A DNA stretch of 48,920 bases from Bryobacter sp. CoA8 C33 (GTDB lineage: Bacteria; Acidobacteriota; Terriglobia; Bryobacterales; Bryobacteraceae): contig JAINDK010000044.1 of NCBI GenBank assembly GCA_019931185.1, positions 1 through 48,920 on the forward strand, read 5' to 3'. The notes below the pieces were generated by a model that had not been told where the DNA came from, ran no database searches, and saw only the letters and a program-made list of their open reading frames with translations. This document shows positions 16,911 through 29,339 of this stretch, one piece after another. How positions within the stretch are numbered: the first letter of the stretch is position 1; every line of letters begins with the position of its first letter. Position numbers and translations under genes: made by a program.

Positions 16911-18296
16911 TTAGCCGTTCATGCTCGACAGGAAGTCGCCATTCGTCTTGGCCTTCGACAGACGGTCCAGCAGCAGTTCCACCGACTCGGTCGGCGACAG
17001 CGGCGAGAGCACCTTGCGCAGAATCCAGACCCGGTTCAGCTCGTCCTTCGGCAGCAACAGTTCGTCCTTACGCGTACCGCTCTTGTTGATATCGATGGCC
17101 GGGAACACGCGCTTGTCGACCAGCTTGCGGTCGAGGTGCACTTCCATGTTGCCCGTACCCTTGAACTCTTCGAAGATCACATCGTCCATGCGGCTGCCGG
17201 TGTCGATCAGCGCCGTAGCCATGATCGTCAGGCTGCCACCTTCCTCGATGTTGCGGGCCGCGCCGAAAAAGCGCTTCGGCCGCTGCAGCGCGTTCGAATC
17301 GACGCCGCCGGAAAGCACCTTGCCCGAGGGCGGCACCACCGTGTTGTAGGCCCGCGCCAGTCGCGTGATGGAATCCAGAAGAATCACGACGTCGCGCTTG
17401 TGCTCGACGAGGCGCTTGGCCTTCTCGATCACCATCTCGGCCACCTGCACGTGCCGCGCCGCCGGCTCATCGAAGGTCGAGCTGATCACTTCGCCCTTCA
17501 CCGAGCGCTGCATGTCCGTCACTTCTTCCGGCCGCTCGTCGATCAGCAGTACGATCAGGTTCACTTCCGGATGGTTCGTCGTAATCGAGTTGGCGATCGA
17601 CTGCAGCATCATCGTCTTGCCGGTGCGCGGCGGCGCCACGATCAGCCCGCGTTGCCCCTTGCCGATCGGCGTCAGCATGTCCATCACCCGGCCCGAGTAG
17701 TTATCCTTCGTCGTCTCGAGCTTCAGGCGTTCGTCCGGATAAAGCGGCGTCAGGTTGTCGAAGAAAATCTTATTGCGCGTCTCCTCGGGCGCCTCGAAGT
17801 TGATGGCGTCCACCTTGATCAGGGCGAAGTAGCGCTCGCCTTCCTTCGGCGGCCGGATCTGGCCGGAGATCGTGTCCCCGGTGCGCAAGTCAAAACGCCG
17901 GATCTGCGAGGGCGAGACATAGACATCGTCCGGGCCCGGCAGATAGTTGTACTCGGGTGCGCGGAGAAAACCGAAGCCATCCGGCAAACACTCGAGCACG
18001 CCTTCAGAGAAAATCAGTCCCGACTTCTCAGCCTGGCTCTGCAATATCTTGAAAATCAATTCCTGCTTGCGCAGACCCGCGGTCTGCACGAGGCCGAAAT
18101 CCTTGGCGATCACGTTAAGCTTCTGGATCGACATGTCCTTCAGCTCGACCAGATTCAGGTTCGGCGCCTGCTCTTTGATTTCCTTGCGGCGGGACTTGGG
18201 CCCGGCAGCCGGGTCCGCCGCGGAAGCGGCGTCAGCAGCGGGAGTCTCTTGTGGCGGGTTTACCGCGTTGTCTTTGATTTCGTTATCGTTTGCCAA
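16911..18296 (-). CDS. rho: Transcription termination factor Rho
   Basis: 461 residues. A charged, Ala/Pro-rich N-terminal tail of about 45 residues precedes the Rho N-domain ('[16 protein letters not shown]'), the RNA-binding cold-shock-like domain ('[15 protein letters not shown]', residues 99-112) and the RecA-like hexamer ATPase. Walker A is APPRTGKT (221-228); Walker B is '[13 protein letters not shown]'. The Q-loop and C-terminal elements are intact. Rho releases transcripts at unstructured C-rich sites. The start is TTG at 18296, with GAGGG a few bases upstream; no ATG occurs before Met55. It overlaps engB by 37 bases, suggesting co-transcription with it. Confidence 0.96.
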   Translation of the reverse strand: MANDNEIKDNAVNPPQETPAADAASAADPAAGPKSRRKEIKEQAPNLNLVELKDMSIQKLNVIAKDFGLVQTAGLRKQELIFKILQSQAEKSGLIFSEGVLECLPDGFGFLRAPEYNYLPGPDDVYVSPSQIRRFDLRTGDTISGQIRPPKEGERYFALIKVDAINFEAPEETRNKIFFDNLTPLYPDERLKLETTKDNYSGRVMDMLTPIGKGQRGLIVAPPRTGKTMMLQSIANSITTNHPEVNLIVLLIDERPEEVTDMQRSVKGEVISSTFDEPAARHVQVAEMVIEKAKRLVEHKRDVVILLDSITRLARAYNTVVPPSGKVLSGGVDSNALQRPKRFFGAARNIEEGGSLTIMATALIDTGSRMDDVIFEEFKGTGNMEVHLDRKLVDKRVFPAIDINKSGTRKDELLLPKDELNRVWILRKVLSPLSPTESVELLLDRLSKAKTNGDFLSSMNG

Positions 18297-18835
18297 ATTT
18301 CCCTCACTCCCCGGCCACTCAAGGCCGAAAACGGCACCACTTCAATATCCGGCGCTTCGGCCCGGATGGCGTGCAAGTTTTGGTTTTCTTGTTTCCGGTT
18401 CAGTTTGTCGATCTTCGTTGCCACCACCACGAACGGCCTGTGGTGATAGTTCAGAAATTCCCTGAGTTGCCGGTCCGCATCCATCCACCCGCGACGCGAG
18501 TCAATGAGCAGCAGGGACAGCTCGAGGCAGGTTCGCCCAAGCAGATACGAATCCACCAGGTTCTTCCATTGCCCCGATTCGGACTTTGGAACTCTCGCGT
18601 ATCCGTACCCCGGCAGGTCCACCAGATGCAGGCGCGTGCCTACACGATAGAAGTTGATGGTCTGCGTTCTTCCCGGCGTGGAACTGACAAAGGCCAGTCC
18701 TTTTTTACCGGCCAGCCGGTTTAGCAGACTCGACTTTCCCACGTTGCTTCGGCCCAGGAATGCATATTCAGGAAGGGTTTCAGGGGGGAATTGGTGCGGG
18801 TTTGCTGCGCTGGCAAGGAATTCAGCTTCAAACAC
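18260..18835 (-). CDS. engB: Ribosome-biogenesis GTP-binding protein EngB (YihA/YsxC)
   Basis: 191 residues, the usual size for this GTPase. G1 is [12 protein letters not shown] (residues 28-39), the G2 Thr lies in '[11 protein letters not shown]', G3 is '[10 protein letters not shown]', G4 is 'ATKIDKL' and G5 is 'FSALSG'. The family is essential in many bacteria and acts late in 50S ribosomal subunit assembly. The start is GTG at 18835, with GAGGAG five bases upstream. It follows lon in the same orientation, but a strong intrinsic terminator separates them, so engB-rho should have its own promoter. The 3' end overlaps the rho start. Confidence 0.95.
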   Translation of the reverse strand: MFEAEFLASAANPHQFPPETLPEYAFLGRSNVGKSSLLNRLAGKKGLAFVSSTPGRTQTINFYRVGTRLHLVDLPGYGYARVPKSESGQWKNLVDSYLLGRTCLELSLLLIDSRRGWMDADRQLREFLNYHHRPFVVVATKIDKLNRKQENQNLHAIRAEAPDIEVVPFSALSGRGVREIWQTITKSKTTR

Positions 18836-18848
18836 TCCGTCTCCTCAG

Positions 18849-18881
18849 AAAAAGAACGAGGGCGTTTGTACCAACGCCCTC
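18849..18881 (-). terminator. Intrinsic terminator of lon
   Basis: On the minus strand, just after lon, a perfect 9-bp stem GAGGGCGTT/AACGCCCTC (18881-18873 with 18866-18858) with a 6-base loop is followed by GTTCTTTTT (18857-18849). It is a textbook Rho-independent terminator located between lon and engB. Confidence 0.85.
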
Positions 18882-18905
18882 TATTCTATCCCATTTTTAT
18901 TCCGT

Positions 18906-21413
<2,508 letters not shown>

Positions 21414-21519
21414 GGCTGGTTCTCTACAGTTCTAAGACGTAAGCTGCGCCCGGAAAGATTCCCGCGCCACCCTACACCTTCGTCTAGTTCTTTGTTGAAT
21501 CGGAATCTGCCCGGAGGCC

Positions 21520-22800
21520 TCAACCGGCTTTTTCGAGCACTGCCAGATTGATTTTCTGATTCAAAACCATCTCTTTGGTGACCAGAAACTCACGAATCTT
21601 TTTCTGGCTGGGGATGTAGTACATCAGGTCGAGCATCAGCTCTTCCAGGATCATGCGCAGACCCCGGGCGCCCACCTTGCGCTCGAGGGCCAGTGCGGCG
21701 ATGGCCTCCAGTGCATCGTCGTTGAACTTTAGCCTAACATTCTCATATTCAAAGAGTTTCTGGTACTGCTTGACCAGCGCGTTCTTCGGCTTGGTGAGAA
21801 TCTGCACCAGGGCTTCCTTGGTCAGATCCTCGAGAATCGCCACCACCGGCAGCCGTCCGATAAACTCCGGTATAAATCCGGCACGGATCAAATCCTGCGG
21901 CTGGCACTGCTGCAACAGCTCACTATCCCGCTTGGCGCCGGCCGCGGCCGGAAACCGCAACTCTTTGTCGGCCCCGTTGTCCTGACCGCTAAACCCGATC
22001 TGCTTGCGCCCCACGCGCCGCGAAATGATTTTCTCCAGCCCGACGAAAGCCCCGCCGCAGATAAACAGAATGTTTGTCGTGTCCACGGGCGTAAATTCCT
22101 GGTGCGGGTGCTTGCGTCCGCCCTGGGGCGGCACGTTGGCCACCGTCCCCTCGAGAATCTTCAGCAGCGCCTGCTGCACGCCTTCGCCCGAAACGTCGCG
22201 GGTAATCGACGGGTTCTCGTCCTTGCGGCCGATCTTGTCGATCTCATCAACATAGATGATGCCCTGCTGGGCCCGCTGTACGTCCCAGTCGGCATTTTGC
22301 AGGAGCCGCAGAATGATGTTCTCCACGTCCTCGCCCACATAGCCGGCCTCGGTCAGCGTCGTCGCATCCACGATCGCGAACGGCACATCGAGAATCCGCG
22401 CCAGCGTCTGCGCCAGCAGCGTCTTGCCCGTTCCCGTGGGGCCGATCAGGAGAATGTTGCTCTTCTGCAGCTCCACGTCCCCGAGCCGCGTTTTGTTCAT
22501 CTGGATCCGCTTGTAGTGGTTGTAGACCGCCACGGCGAGCTTTTTCTTCACCGGCTCCTGGCCAATGACGAACTGCTCGAGAAACTCCCGGATCTCAAAA
22601 GGCTTCGGCAACTTACCCGGCGCCGCCGTCCCGCTTTCCTGCTTGTCGTCCTCGAGAATCGAGTTGCACACGGCGATGCACTCATCGCAAATGTAGGCCC
22701 GGGGGTAATCGCTCGGAGAGGATATGAGCTTCCCCACCACGTCCTGGCTCTTATGACAGAAAGAGCATCGGAGCGCATCTTCAGATCCTGTTCGCTTCAC
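21520..22800 (-). CDS. clpX: ATP-dependent Clp protease ATP-binding subunit ClpX
   Basis: 426 residues. The N-terminal zinc-binding domain has Cys 12, 15, 38 and 41 (CSFC...CDEC). The AAA+ domain has Walker A GPTGTGKT (120-127), Walker B '[11 protein letters not shown]', and the pore loop 'GYVGEDVE'. The ClpP-docking IGF tripeptide is present in 'KQIGFSG', so the protein should form a ClpXP protease. However, the gene upstream on this strand is a TIM-barrel protein, not clpP or tig as in many bacteria, so ClpP must be encoded elsewhere. It probably heads a clpX-lon transcription unit. Confidence 0.97.
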   Translation of the reverse strand: MKRTGSEDALRCSFCHKSQDVVGKLISSPSDYPRAYICDECIAVCNSILEDDKQESGTAAPGKLPKPFEIREFLEQFVIGQEPVKKKLAVAVYNHYKRIQMNKTRLGDVELQKSNILLIGPTGTGKTLLAQTLARILDVPFAIVDATTLTEAGYVGEDVENIILRLLQNADWDVQRAQQGIIYVDEIDKIGRKDENPSITRDVSGEGVQQALLKILEGTVANVPPQGGRKHPHQEFTPVDTTNILFICGGAFVGLEKIISRRVGRKQIGFSGQDNGADKELRFPAAAGAKRDSELLQQCQPQDLIRAGFIPEFIGRLPVVAILEDLTKEALVQILTKPKNALVKQYQKLFEYENVRLKFNDDALEAIAALALERKVGARGLRMILEELMLDLMYYIPSQKKIREFLVTKEMVLNQKINLAVLEKAG

Positions 22801-22841
22801 TATCTTCTCCCGGGGAGGTCAAACAGCAATTTCCCAATACA

Positions 22842-22872
22842 AGTATATCAGTGGGCCCGTCTTCGGGTCCAA
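22842..22872 (-). promoter_or_regulatory. Possible sigma-70 promoter of clpX
   Basis: On the minus strand, TTGGAC (22872-22867) and TATACT (22847-22842) are separated by 19 bases, about 40 bases before the clpX start. The -10 box is good and the spacer is longer than ideal. An imperfect GGACCCG-AAGA-CGGGCCC hairpin lies within it, which might also end the upstream gene. It is tentative. Confidence 0.3.
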
Positions 22873-22887
22873 GGTCGAATCCAAAGT

Positions 22888-23775
22888 CTAAAGCGAGTAG
22901 CGCTCGAGGAAGCGCCGCGCCGCCTGCACGCCCTGGAACTCTGGCAACCGCTCGCCTTCGTACTCGATGCCTACCCAATTCGATCCGGTCCGCCCGTAGC
23001 CGGACTGCGCCACAATTCCCATCATCCGGTCCATATCCAGTGTCGTTTCCTTTCCGTCGGGGCCAAAGTCCCAGCACTTGAAGCTGACCCCCTTGGCATA
23101 AGGCATCAATTTTTCCACGGCACTGTACTTATCGGTCCCCTTCGGGAAATTCCCGAAGTCCGGCAGCGTGCCAAAATTTGCCAAATTCACCATCTTCATC
23201 AGCCGCGTCAGAATTTCAGGATTCGAACTGATCCCGCCGTGATTCTCAATGCAGATGTTGATGCCCTGGGCCTTGCCGTACTCGGCGATCCGCGTGAAGC
23301 TCTCCTGGCAGCGCTTCAGGAACTCATCGATTTCCCCTTCCGTTTTCGCTTCCTTCTCGGCGTACATGTTCATGCGGATGGCGCCGCAACCCAGTTCCGC
23401 CGCGCAGTCCACCCATTTTCGGTGCAGATCGGCCGATTTCAACCGTTCTTTTTGCTCGCTGTGCCCCATGCTGCCCTCCCCGTCGCACATGATCAGCACT
23501 CCCTGCACGTCGAATCTCTTCATCTGCGCCTTAAGCCGCCCCAGGTAGTATTGCGTTGGCGCCTCCCACAGAGTGTTCACAAACTCGATGCCGCCTATGC
23601 CAAAGTGCTCCCGCGCCACCTGCGGAAAATCCAGATTCGTCATCATGCGCGAGCGGATCGACTTGTGTAAACTCCACTCCGCCAACGAGATACGATACTT
23701 GCCAGCCTGCGCCCGAATCCCTTGCGTCCCGCCGCCGAAACTCGCGGCCAAAGCCAACATTTGCCTGCGTGTCAT
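22888..23775 (-). CDS. Tat-type TIM-barrel protein (sugar phosphate isomerase/epimerase family)
   Basis: 295 residues with the N-terminus 'MTRRQMLALAASFGG', a short Tat-type signal. The rest fits the xylose-isomerase-like TIM barrel (AP-endonuclease-2 family): 'GIGGIEFVN' after the first strand-helix, 'CIENHGGISSNPE' carrying Glu and His metal ligands, 'LPDFGNFP' with an Asp, and 'WVGIEYEGE' near the end. Such proteins isomerise or epimerise sugars or inositols with a divalent metal. The exact substrate is unknown. It is divergent from the secreted paralogue pair at 23835 with 59 bases between starts. Transcription into clpX is possible but unproven. Confidence 0.75.
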   Translation of the reverse strand: MTRRQMLALAASFGGGTQGIRAQAGKYRISLAEWSLHKSIRSRMMTNLDFPQVAREHFGIGGIEFVNTLWEAPTQYYLGRLKAQMKRFDVQGVLIMCDGEGSMGHSEQKERLKSADLHRKWVDCAAELGCGAIRMNMYAEKEAKTEGEIDEFLKRCQESFTRIAEYGKAQGINICIENHGGISSNPEILTRLMKMVNLANFGTLPDFGNFPKGTDKYSAVEKLMPYAKGVSFKCWDFGPDGKETTLDMDRMMGIVAQSGYGRTGSNWVGIEYEGERLPEFQGVQAARRFLERYSL

Positions 23776-23834
23776 GCCCTGAGAATATCACCGCCTGCAA
23801 ATGAATCCGGTTTGCGCGACAATAATATTGATCA

Positions 23835-24551
23835 ATGAGGTTTCTGCCGTACGCCCTGTCCCTTGCCCTACCCCTGCTGGCCCAGGACGCCTCGAACATC
23901 ACTCAACCCAGCCAAGCCGATATGCTCGTCGGTACCCGTGTTCCCCGTAACCTCGAGTGGCGCACGCCGACAGCGCAGGAACGCTGGCGCGTGCTGTTCC
24001 GCAACCTCGCCCTCAGCCCCGGCGCTTACATCCGTACAGGCCTGACCGCCTCCACTCACCATCTTGAAAATAAGCCGCTCGACTACGGTCAAGGCTGGTT
24101 ATCCTACGGCAAGCGCAATCTAAATACTCACGTCACTTATTCGCTGCAGGATATGGCGACGGCTGGTCTGGCGGCCAGCGCCGGCTATGAGATTCGCTAT
24201 ATCCAGTGCAAATGCACGAGCATACTGCCCCGCCTGGGCCATGCCATCGCCTTCAGCTTCGTCACCTATAACCGCCAGGGCAAGAAAGTGTTGAAGTGGC
24301 CGAAAATCGTGGGCAACTATTCGGTCGGCATGCTTTCGACTCGTTACACTCCCAATCAGAAGTGGTCGGCTCAAGGCATCCAGATGGGCACCAACGCCAT
24401 GGCCTTTGGCATCTTCTCGTCCGTGCTGCAGGAATTTACACCCTCTCAGTTGCTGTTCTGGAAAAAGAAGAAGAACCAAGCTCCGCCGGTTGGGCCGCCC
24501 CGTCCGCCCGCCACCGTGTCTCACGAGGCAGATCTTGACGCCGGCCAGTAA
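23835..24551 (+). CDS. Unknown secreted protein, first of a tandem paralogue pair
   Basis: 238 residues with a signal peptide (about 1-16, ending LLAQ). I do not recognise the family. Conserved with the next gene are 'LVGTRVPR', 'ERWRV', 'LSPGA', 'DYGQG', 'LQD', 'YIQCKCT', 'PRLGHAI', 'IVGNY', 'GML', 'YTPN' and 'KWSAQG'. The CKC pair, surrounded by aromatic residues and a PRLGH motif, could be a metal or thiol site. Hydrophobic stretches are short and alternate, with no clear transmembrane helix, so a periplasmic or outer-membrane-associated protein is more likely than an inner-membrane one. The C-terminus is Lys-rich, then Pro-rich. The copy is 40 bases upstream of its paralogue. Confidence 0.7.
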   Translation: MRFLPYALSLALPLLAQDASNITQPSQADMLVGTRVPRNLEWRTPTAQERWRVLFRNLALSPGAYIRTGLTASTHHLENKPLDYGQGWLSYGKRNLNTHVTYSLQDMATAGLAASAGYEIRYIQCKCTSILPRLGHAIAFSFVTYNRQGKKVLKWPKIVGNYSVGMLSTRYTPNQKWSAQGIQMGTNAMAFGIFSSVLQEFTPSQLLFWKKKKNQAPPVGPPRPPATVSHEADLDAGQ

Positions 24552-24591
24552 CCCTTCCCCGTCTTCTTGCATCCCATCAATACGTTCTTGA

Positions 24592-25314
24592 ATGCTTTCG
24601 CCGATCCTTTCCGCCTGCCTTCTGTTGTCCCAGCAAACGCCGGACTCCGCCAACATCACCAAGCCCACTCACTCCGACTATCTGGTGGGAACCCGCGTGC
24701 CCCGCGAGTTCACCTGGAAAGCCCCGACAACGGAAGAGCGCTGGCGCGTCTTCTGGCGCGGCGTCGTGTTGAGCCCCGGAGCCTTTACCCGTGCCGGCAT
24801 TTCCGCTGCCGCCCAGCAACAGTCCAATACCCCAATCGATTATGGCCAGGGCGCAGCCGGCTACAGCAAGCGCTTTGCCAATAACTTCGCCACGTTCACC
24901 TTGCAGGACGTCGCCAGCAATGCGCTTGCCGCCGCGGCCGGCTACGAGGTGCGCTACATTCAGTGCAAGTGCACCGGTTTTTTTCCGCGCCTCGGACATG
25001 CCATACTCTTTAATCTGGTTACTTATGACCGCCGGGGCCGCAAAGTTGTGAACTGGCCGAATATCGTCGGCAATTACGCCGCGGGCATGCTTTCCTCCCA
25101 GTACACTCCCAATTCGAAGTGGTCCGCGCAGGGCCTGCAGGCCGGCAATAATGCTTTGGTATTCGGTTTCGGTTCGGCCGTCGTGCAGGAATTCCTCCCT
25201 GGCCGCTTATTGCCGAGCTTCGGACGCCGCAAGCAGCGGACAGATCCCCCGGCCCAGGCTCCCCTGCCTCAGCCCCCGGCTGGCGCCAGTTCGCCAAAAG
25301 AATCGATCCAGTAG
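24592..25314 (+). CDS. Unknown secreted protein, second of a tandem paralogue pair
   Basis: 240 residues with a signal peptide (about 1-16). Hand alignment with the preceding gene is gapless over about 195 residues, with about 110 identical positions (near 57%), so the two arose by duplication long enough ago to diverge. Shared invariant blocks include 'YIQCKCT', 'FPRLGH'-type, 'WPNIVGNY' and 'YTPNSKWSAQG'. The C-terminal tail is Pro/Gln-rich and differs from that of its sister. Function is unknown. The 3' end overlaps the convergent HAD gene by 46 bases. Retention of both copies side by side argues for different ligands or conditions, or for a hetero-oligomer. Confidence 0.7.
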   Translation: MLSPILSACLLLSQQTPDSANITKPTHSDYLVGTRVPREFTWKAPTTEERWRVFWRGVVLSPGAFTRAGISAAAQQQSNTPIDYGQGAAGYSKRFANNFATFTLQDVASNALAAAAGYEVRYIQCKCTGFFPRLGHAILFNLVTYDRRGRKVVNWPNIVGNYAAGMLSSQYTPNSKWSAQGLQAGNNALVFGFGSAVVQEFLPGRLLPSFGRRKQRTDPPAQAPLPQPPAGASSPKESIQ

Positions 25315-25916
25315 TCCGGCTCCTGGGCTCGCAAATGCTCCGGGTCCCCGTAGCCATAGCTCACCGCGCACACCTTCACCCCAGCGGCCCGCGCCGCGAC
25401 GATATCCGGCACCGAATCTCCGATCATGAGGCATTCCTGCGGCCGCACGCCGAGAGCTTCCATGGCGCGCCGTAGCACTTCCGGCTCCGGCTTGCTCGGA
25501 AACCCATCGGTACCCTGTACATGGTCGAAGTGATCGATCAGTCCAAACTGCCGTAAGACCATCGTCGCCGTGGTCGTACCCTTCGTGGTCGCCGTCGTCT
25601 TCAGGCCCCCCAGCAGCGCCAGCGTTTCCGCCACAGCCGGATAGAGCTTCGTATTCACATGGCCGCGGCTCAGGTAAGTCTCGCGGTATTGCTGGATCCA
25701 GGCTTCTACTTGTCCGGCCGGAGCCTCGGGGAACAGTTCTCCGAAGAGATCGATCAGATGCCGGCCAATAAAGGTCCGAAGGTATTCATGCGGCACGTCG
25801 GGCTTGGTGGTACCGGCCAGAACAGAAGAAACCGCCCCACAAATGTCGGGGGCGGAATCGAGTAAAGTGCCGTCAACATCAAACAGATAAGCCCGGAAGG
25901 GCGGAATCCCGGCCAC
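25269..25916 (-). CDS. HAD-family phosphatase (phosphoglycolate phosphatase-like)
   Basis: 215 residues from a GTG start at 25916. HAD motif I is 'FDVDGTLLDS' (nucleophile D13, acid D15). A C1 cap follows ('GRHLIDLFGELFP'). Motif III Lys is in 'PSKPEPEV', and motif IV is 'MIGDSVPDIVAA'. The motif II region is unusually Thr-rich ('TATTKGTTTATM'). The layout is that of Gph/PGP-type phosphatases acting on small phosphorylated metabolites; the substrate is not determined. Its start is 3 bases after the ftsH stop, so it is translated from the ftsH transcript. Confidence 0.83.
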   Translation of the reverse strand: MAGIPPFRAYLFDVDGTLLDSAPDICGAVSSVLAGTTKPDVPHEYLRTFIGRHLIDLFGELFPEAPAGQVEAWIQQYRETYLSRGHVNTKLYPAVAETLALLGGLKTTATTKGTTTATMVLRQFGLIDHFDHVQGTDGFPSKPEPEVLRRAMEALGVRPQECLMIGDSVPDIVAARAAGVKVCAVSYGYGDPEHLRAQEPDYWIDSFGELAPAGG

Positions 25917-25919
25917 GGT

Positions 25920-27839
25920 TTAGGCGGGGCTCGATCCCGGCGTCAGCCCCGGATTGGGACGGATGGACGGGTCCGGCCGCAACACCTGCTGCGTCTGGCC
26001 GTCGCTCGAGTTTGGCTTGTTGCTCGAGCCGGAGCGCAGCGTCGGCAGCGCCTGTCCGGCGATCAGCAACTTGATCTCGTTGCCGTCGAGGATCTCGCGC
26101 TCGAGCAGCGCCTCGGCAATCCGCACGACGGCGTCGCGGTGCGTGTCGATCAACTGCTTGGCCGTCTCATAGCCCTGCTCCACCAGGCCGCGCACCTCGC
26201 CGTCGATGGCTACCGCCGTCGATTCCGAGTAGTCGCGGTGCTGCGCGATTTCGCGGCCGAGGAAGATCTGCTCGTCCTTCTTGCCAAAGCTGAGCGGGCC
26301 GAGCTTGCTCATGCCCCACTCGCACACCATGCGCCGCGCCATCTCGGTGGCGCGTTCAATATCGTTGCTCGCCCCGGCGGTCTTCAGGCCCAGGAACGTT
26401 TCATCCGCCACCCGGCCCGCCATCGCCGTCGCGATCTGCGCCTCGCACTGATCCTTGCTGATATCGTTGCGGTCCTGCGTCGGCAGATACATCGTCACAC
26501 CCAGCGCCATGCCGCGCGGAATGATCGAAACCTTGTGCACAGGATCGGAATTCGGCAATAGCGCTCCGACCAGGGCATGGCCGGCTTCGTGGTAAGCCGT
26601 GTGCTTCTTCTCTTCCTCGGTGATAAACATCGAGCGCCGCTCGACGCCCATCATCACTTTGTCCTTGGCCACCTCGAAGTCGATCATCGTGACGACTTTG
26701 CGGTTCTGCCGCGCCGCGATCAGCGCCGCTTCGTTCACCAGATTGGCCAGATCGGCGCCGGCAAAACCCGGGCAGCCGCGTGCGATTACGTTCAATTCCA
26801 CATCGTCGGAGAGCGGAATCTTCTTCGTGTGCACCTTCAGGATTTGTTCCCGGCCCTTCACGTCCGGCCGGCCCACCACGACGCGGCGGTCAAAGCGTCC
26901 GGGCCGCAACAGCGCCGGATCGAGCACATCGGGACGATTTGTCGCCGCCACCAGAATCACGCCTTCGTTCGATTCAAAGCCATCCATTTCGACCAGCAGT
27001 TGGTTCAGCGTCTGCTCCCGCTCATCGTGACCGCCGCCGAGCCCCGCCCCGCGATGGCGGCCCACGGCGTCGATTTCGTCAATAAAGATGATGCACGGCG
27101 CATTCTTCTTGCCCTGTTCAAACAGATCGCGCACGCGGCTGGCGCCCACGCCGACAAACATCTCCACAAAGTCTGATCCCGAAATCGAGAAAAACGGCAC
27201 ATTCGCCTCGCCGGCAATCGCCCGGGCGAGCAGCGTCTTGCCCGTACCCGGCGATCCCACCAGCAGCACGCCCTTCGGAATCCGCCCGCCCAACTTCTGG
27301 AATTTCTGCGGCTCGCGCAGGAATTCGATGATCTCCTGCAACTCTTCCTTGGCCTCTTCCACCCCGGCTACGTCCTTGAACGTCACTTTCTTCTGTTGTG
27401 AGCTGTGCAGACGCGCCCGGCTCTTGCCGAAGCTCAGCGCCTTATTGCCCCCGCTCTGCATTTGCCGCATCATGAAGATCCAAAAACCCAGCAGCAAAAT
27501 AAAGGGAGCGGTCTGAAACACCAGGCTCAGCAGCCCGCTCGAGCTCGCATCCTTGATGTCAATGTTGACGCCCTTTTCCCGGAGAATCTTATACAGATCG
27601 GAGTAGAGCGGCGGCACGGTCGTTCTCAGACCCGAACCATCCTCGCGATATATGCCGTGAACTTCCGTACCGGTAACGGTAACGCTCTTCACGCGATTGT
27701 TCTCCACTTGTTGCATGAAGTCGCTGAAGGTCACCTGCGCATCTGCTTTTTTGTTGCCGCTGCGCACCACGACAAAAATGAGGGACACCACGCAAATGAT
27801 GACCACCCAGAAGATTACCGACTTTACGTTCGAGTTCAT
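25920..27839 (-). CDS. ftsH: ATP-dependent zinc metalloprotease FtsH
   Basis: 639 residues. Two transmembrane helices (about 7-26 and 104-124) flank a periplasmic domain. The AAA+ module has Walker A GSPGTGKT (195-202), the pore motif '[10 protein letters not shown]', Walker B '[11 protein letters not shown]' (250-260), and the second region of homology ending 'RPGRFDRRV'. The zinc site HEAGH is at 417-421. The C-terminal tail is Pro/Ser-rich. The membrane hexamer degrades unassembled membrane proteins and regulators. It lies between tilS (72 bases upstream) and the HAD gene, and the tilS-ftsH neighbourhood is a common bacterial arrangement. Confidence 0.97.
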   Translation of the reverse strand: MNSNVKSVIFWVVIICVVSLIFVVVRSGNKKADAQVTFSDFMQQVENNRVKSVTVTGTEVHGIYREDGSGLRTTVPPLYSDLYKILREKGVNIDIKDASSSGLLSLVFQTAPFILLLGFWIFMMRQMQSGGNKALSFGKSRARLHSSQQKKVTFKDVAGVEEAKEELQEIIEFLREPQKFQKLGGRIPKGVLLVGSPGTGKTLLARAIAGEANVPFFSISGSDFVEMFVGVGASRVRDLFEQGKKNAPCIIFIDEIDAVGRHRGAGLGGGHDEREQTLNQLLVEMDGFESNEGVILVAATNRPDVLDPALLRPGRFDRRVVVGRPDVKGREQILKVHTKKIPLSDDVELNVIARGCPGFAGADLANLVNEAALIAARQNRKVVTMIDFEVAKDKVMMGVERRSMFITEEEKKHTAYHEAGHALVGALLPNSDPVHKVSIIPRGMALGVTMYLPTQDRNDISKDQCEAQIATAMAGRVADETFLGLKTAGASNDIERATEMARRMVCEWGMSKLGPLSFGKKDEQIFLGREIAQHRDYSESTAVAIDGEVRGLVEQGYETAKQLIDTHRDAVVRIAEALLEREILDGNEIKLLIAGQALPTLRSGSSNKPNSSDGQTQQVLRPDPSIRPNPGLTPGSSPA

Positions 27840-27911
27840 TCTTACCTTACAGACGTTGCTGTCTTGCTTTTTGATTCACCGTATTGGCACAAAGGCCATC
27901 CAGCCAAACGA

Positions 27912-29264
27912 CTAGCTTCCCGCGGCGGGAATCCACTGCAAGCGCAATTCCCGGCGGGTATCGGGCCCCGCGGCATATTCGCGATCCGGACCGAAGTCCC
28001 CGGCCCAAACCGGCTCATCCCCTAATACGAGCATCGGCCAAGACCGCCGCCGCCATAAGGGAATACGGTTCTTCTGGAACAATTCTTTCACCTTGACGGC
28101 GTCTTCCTTGTCCCTTTGGATCAGGCTGTCACCGGGCCGCCAGTTGCGCAGACTCAGATGTTGGCCATCCTCGCTTGCCACGGTCAGGCGGTCCCAGTCC
28201 AAACCTCCGCCATCTTCATTATAGTGACAAGCTTCCTCGATCGTAGCCTCGAGCCAACCCGCTTGTTCGGGAATTTCGGTTCGACCAGGCACGGCCAGGG
28301 CCACGCGGTAGTTACGCACCGGCAGGGCGTCGAGCGTTTCCCGCCGCACGACGCGGATCTTGTCGAAACTGCGCATCACATCGAGGCCGGGCGTCTGCAG
28401 GCGTCCCTCACCCTCTCTTTGTTCGCACAAATGAAGGATGGCTTCGATGTGCCCGAACTCGATTTCCGTTAAATTGCCTTTCTCCCGCTCGATGAGGGCC
28501 CGCAGCAGCCGGCGCCGGCATCCAGGCGGCTGCGCGCGCCACGCCACGCAATCGAGCACCCAGCCGTGCCCGCCCCGCTCAACCATCCCTTCGAGCAGGT
28601 TCTCCACCAGGGGGCGCAGCCACTCTTCTTCCTCGCGCGTCACCCGGGCCAGCGCCGCCAGGCGCCGGTCGATTTCCGGATTCAGATTCTCCCGTAGCCG
28701 CGGCAGCAGTTCGTGGCGGATCCAGTTGCGCCGGTATAGCCGGTCTTCGTTCGATTCATCCTCACGCCAGCAGTGGCCCCGCTCGCGCAGCCACTGCCGC
28801 AGCGCCTGGCGCCGCAGGCCGAGAAAGGGGCGGGCGAAGCGGCCTTCCAATTCAGGCAGAATTCCCGCGAGGCCCGCTGGGCCCGAGCCCCGCGCGATGC
28901 GGAACAGAATCGTTTCCGCCTGATCCTCGAGCGTGTGCCCGGTCAGGATGATCTCCTCCGGTTGCTCCCGCAGCCAGCCATAGCGCAGGCGGCGCAAACA
29001 GTCCTCGTCGCGGCTCTCCGGCCTGACGCGGCGCACACGGACCTCGCAGCCAAGCCGCCGCCCCAACTCGCGCACGGCCTCCTCGTCGGCCTCGCTTTCG
29101 GCCCCGCGCAAGCCGTAATTCATGTGCAAGAGCACGGGCTGCAGGCCGCCCTCGGCCGCCGCCACGGCCAGCGCCACCGAGTCTCCCCCCCCGCTCACCG
29201 CGACGCCAAGCCGGCCCCGGCCAGCATAAGCCCGCACTGCTTCGACTGGTGTCTGTTCCTGCAT
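27912..29264 (-). CDS. tilS: tRNA(Ile)-lysidine synthase
   Basis: 450 residues from the ATG at 29264. An upstream in-frame GTG at 29300 would add 12 residues and is less likely. The PP-loop ATP-binding motif SGGGDS is at 24-29, followed by the family motifs 'HMNYGLRGAESEADE', 'GHTLEDQAET' and 'RARG/PFLGLRR'-type segments. The C-terminal TilS domains are present ('SLRNWRPGD', 'VKELFQKNRIP'). The enzyme modifies C34 of the tRNA-Ile CAU anticodon to lysidine, essential for reading AUA. It is upstream of ftsH in the same orientation. Confidence 0.95.
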   Translation of the reverse strand: MQEQTPVEAVRAYAGRGRLGVAVSGGGDSVALAVAAAEGGLQPVLLHMNYGLRGAESEADEEAVRELGRRLGCEVRVRRVRPESRDEDCLRRLRYGWLREQPEEIILTGHTLEDQAETILFRIARGSGPAGLAGILPELEGRFARPFLGLRRQALRQWLRERGHCWREDESNEDRLYRRNWIRHELLPRLRENLNPEIDRRLAALARVTREEEEWLRPLVENLLEGMVERGGHGWVLDCVAWRAQPPGCRRRLLRALIEREKGNLTEIEFGHIEAILHLCEQREGEGRLQTPGLDVMRSFDKIRVVRRETLDALPVRNYRVALAVPGRTEIPEQAGWLEATIEEACHYNEDGGGLDWDRLTVASEDGQHLSLRNWRPGDSLIQRDKEDAVKVKELFQKNRIPLWRRRSWPMLVLGDEPVWAGDFGPDREYAAGPDTRRELRLQWIPAAGS

Positions 29265-29339
29265 CCGAGCCCGTCTGCCCCTGCCCTCAGACACTAGCAC
29301 GGACCGCCGGCCGGCGGGAGGGAAGGCCGTGGCCCGGGA

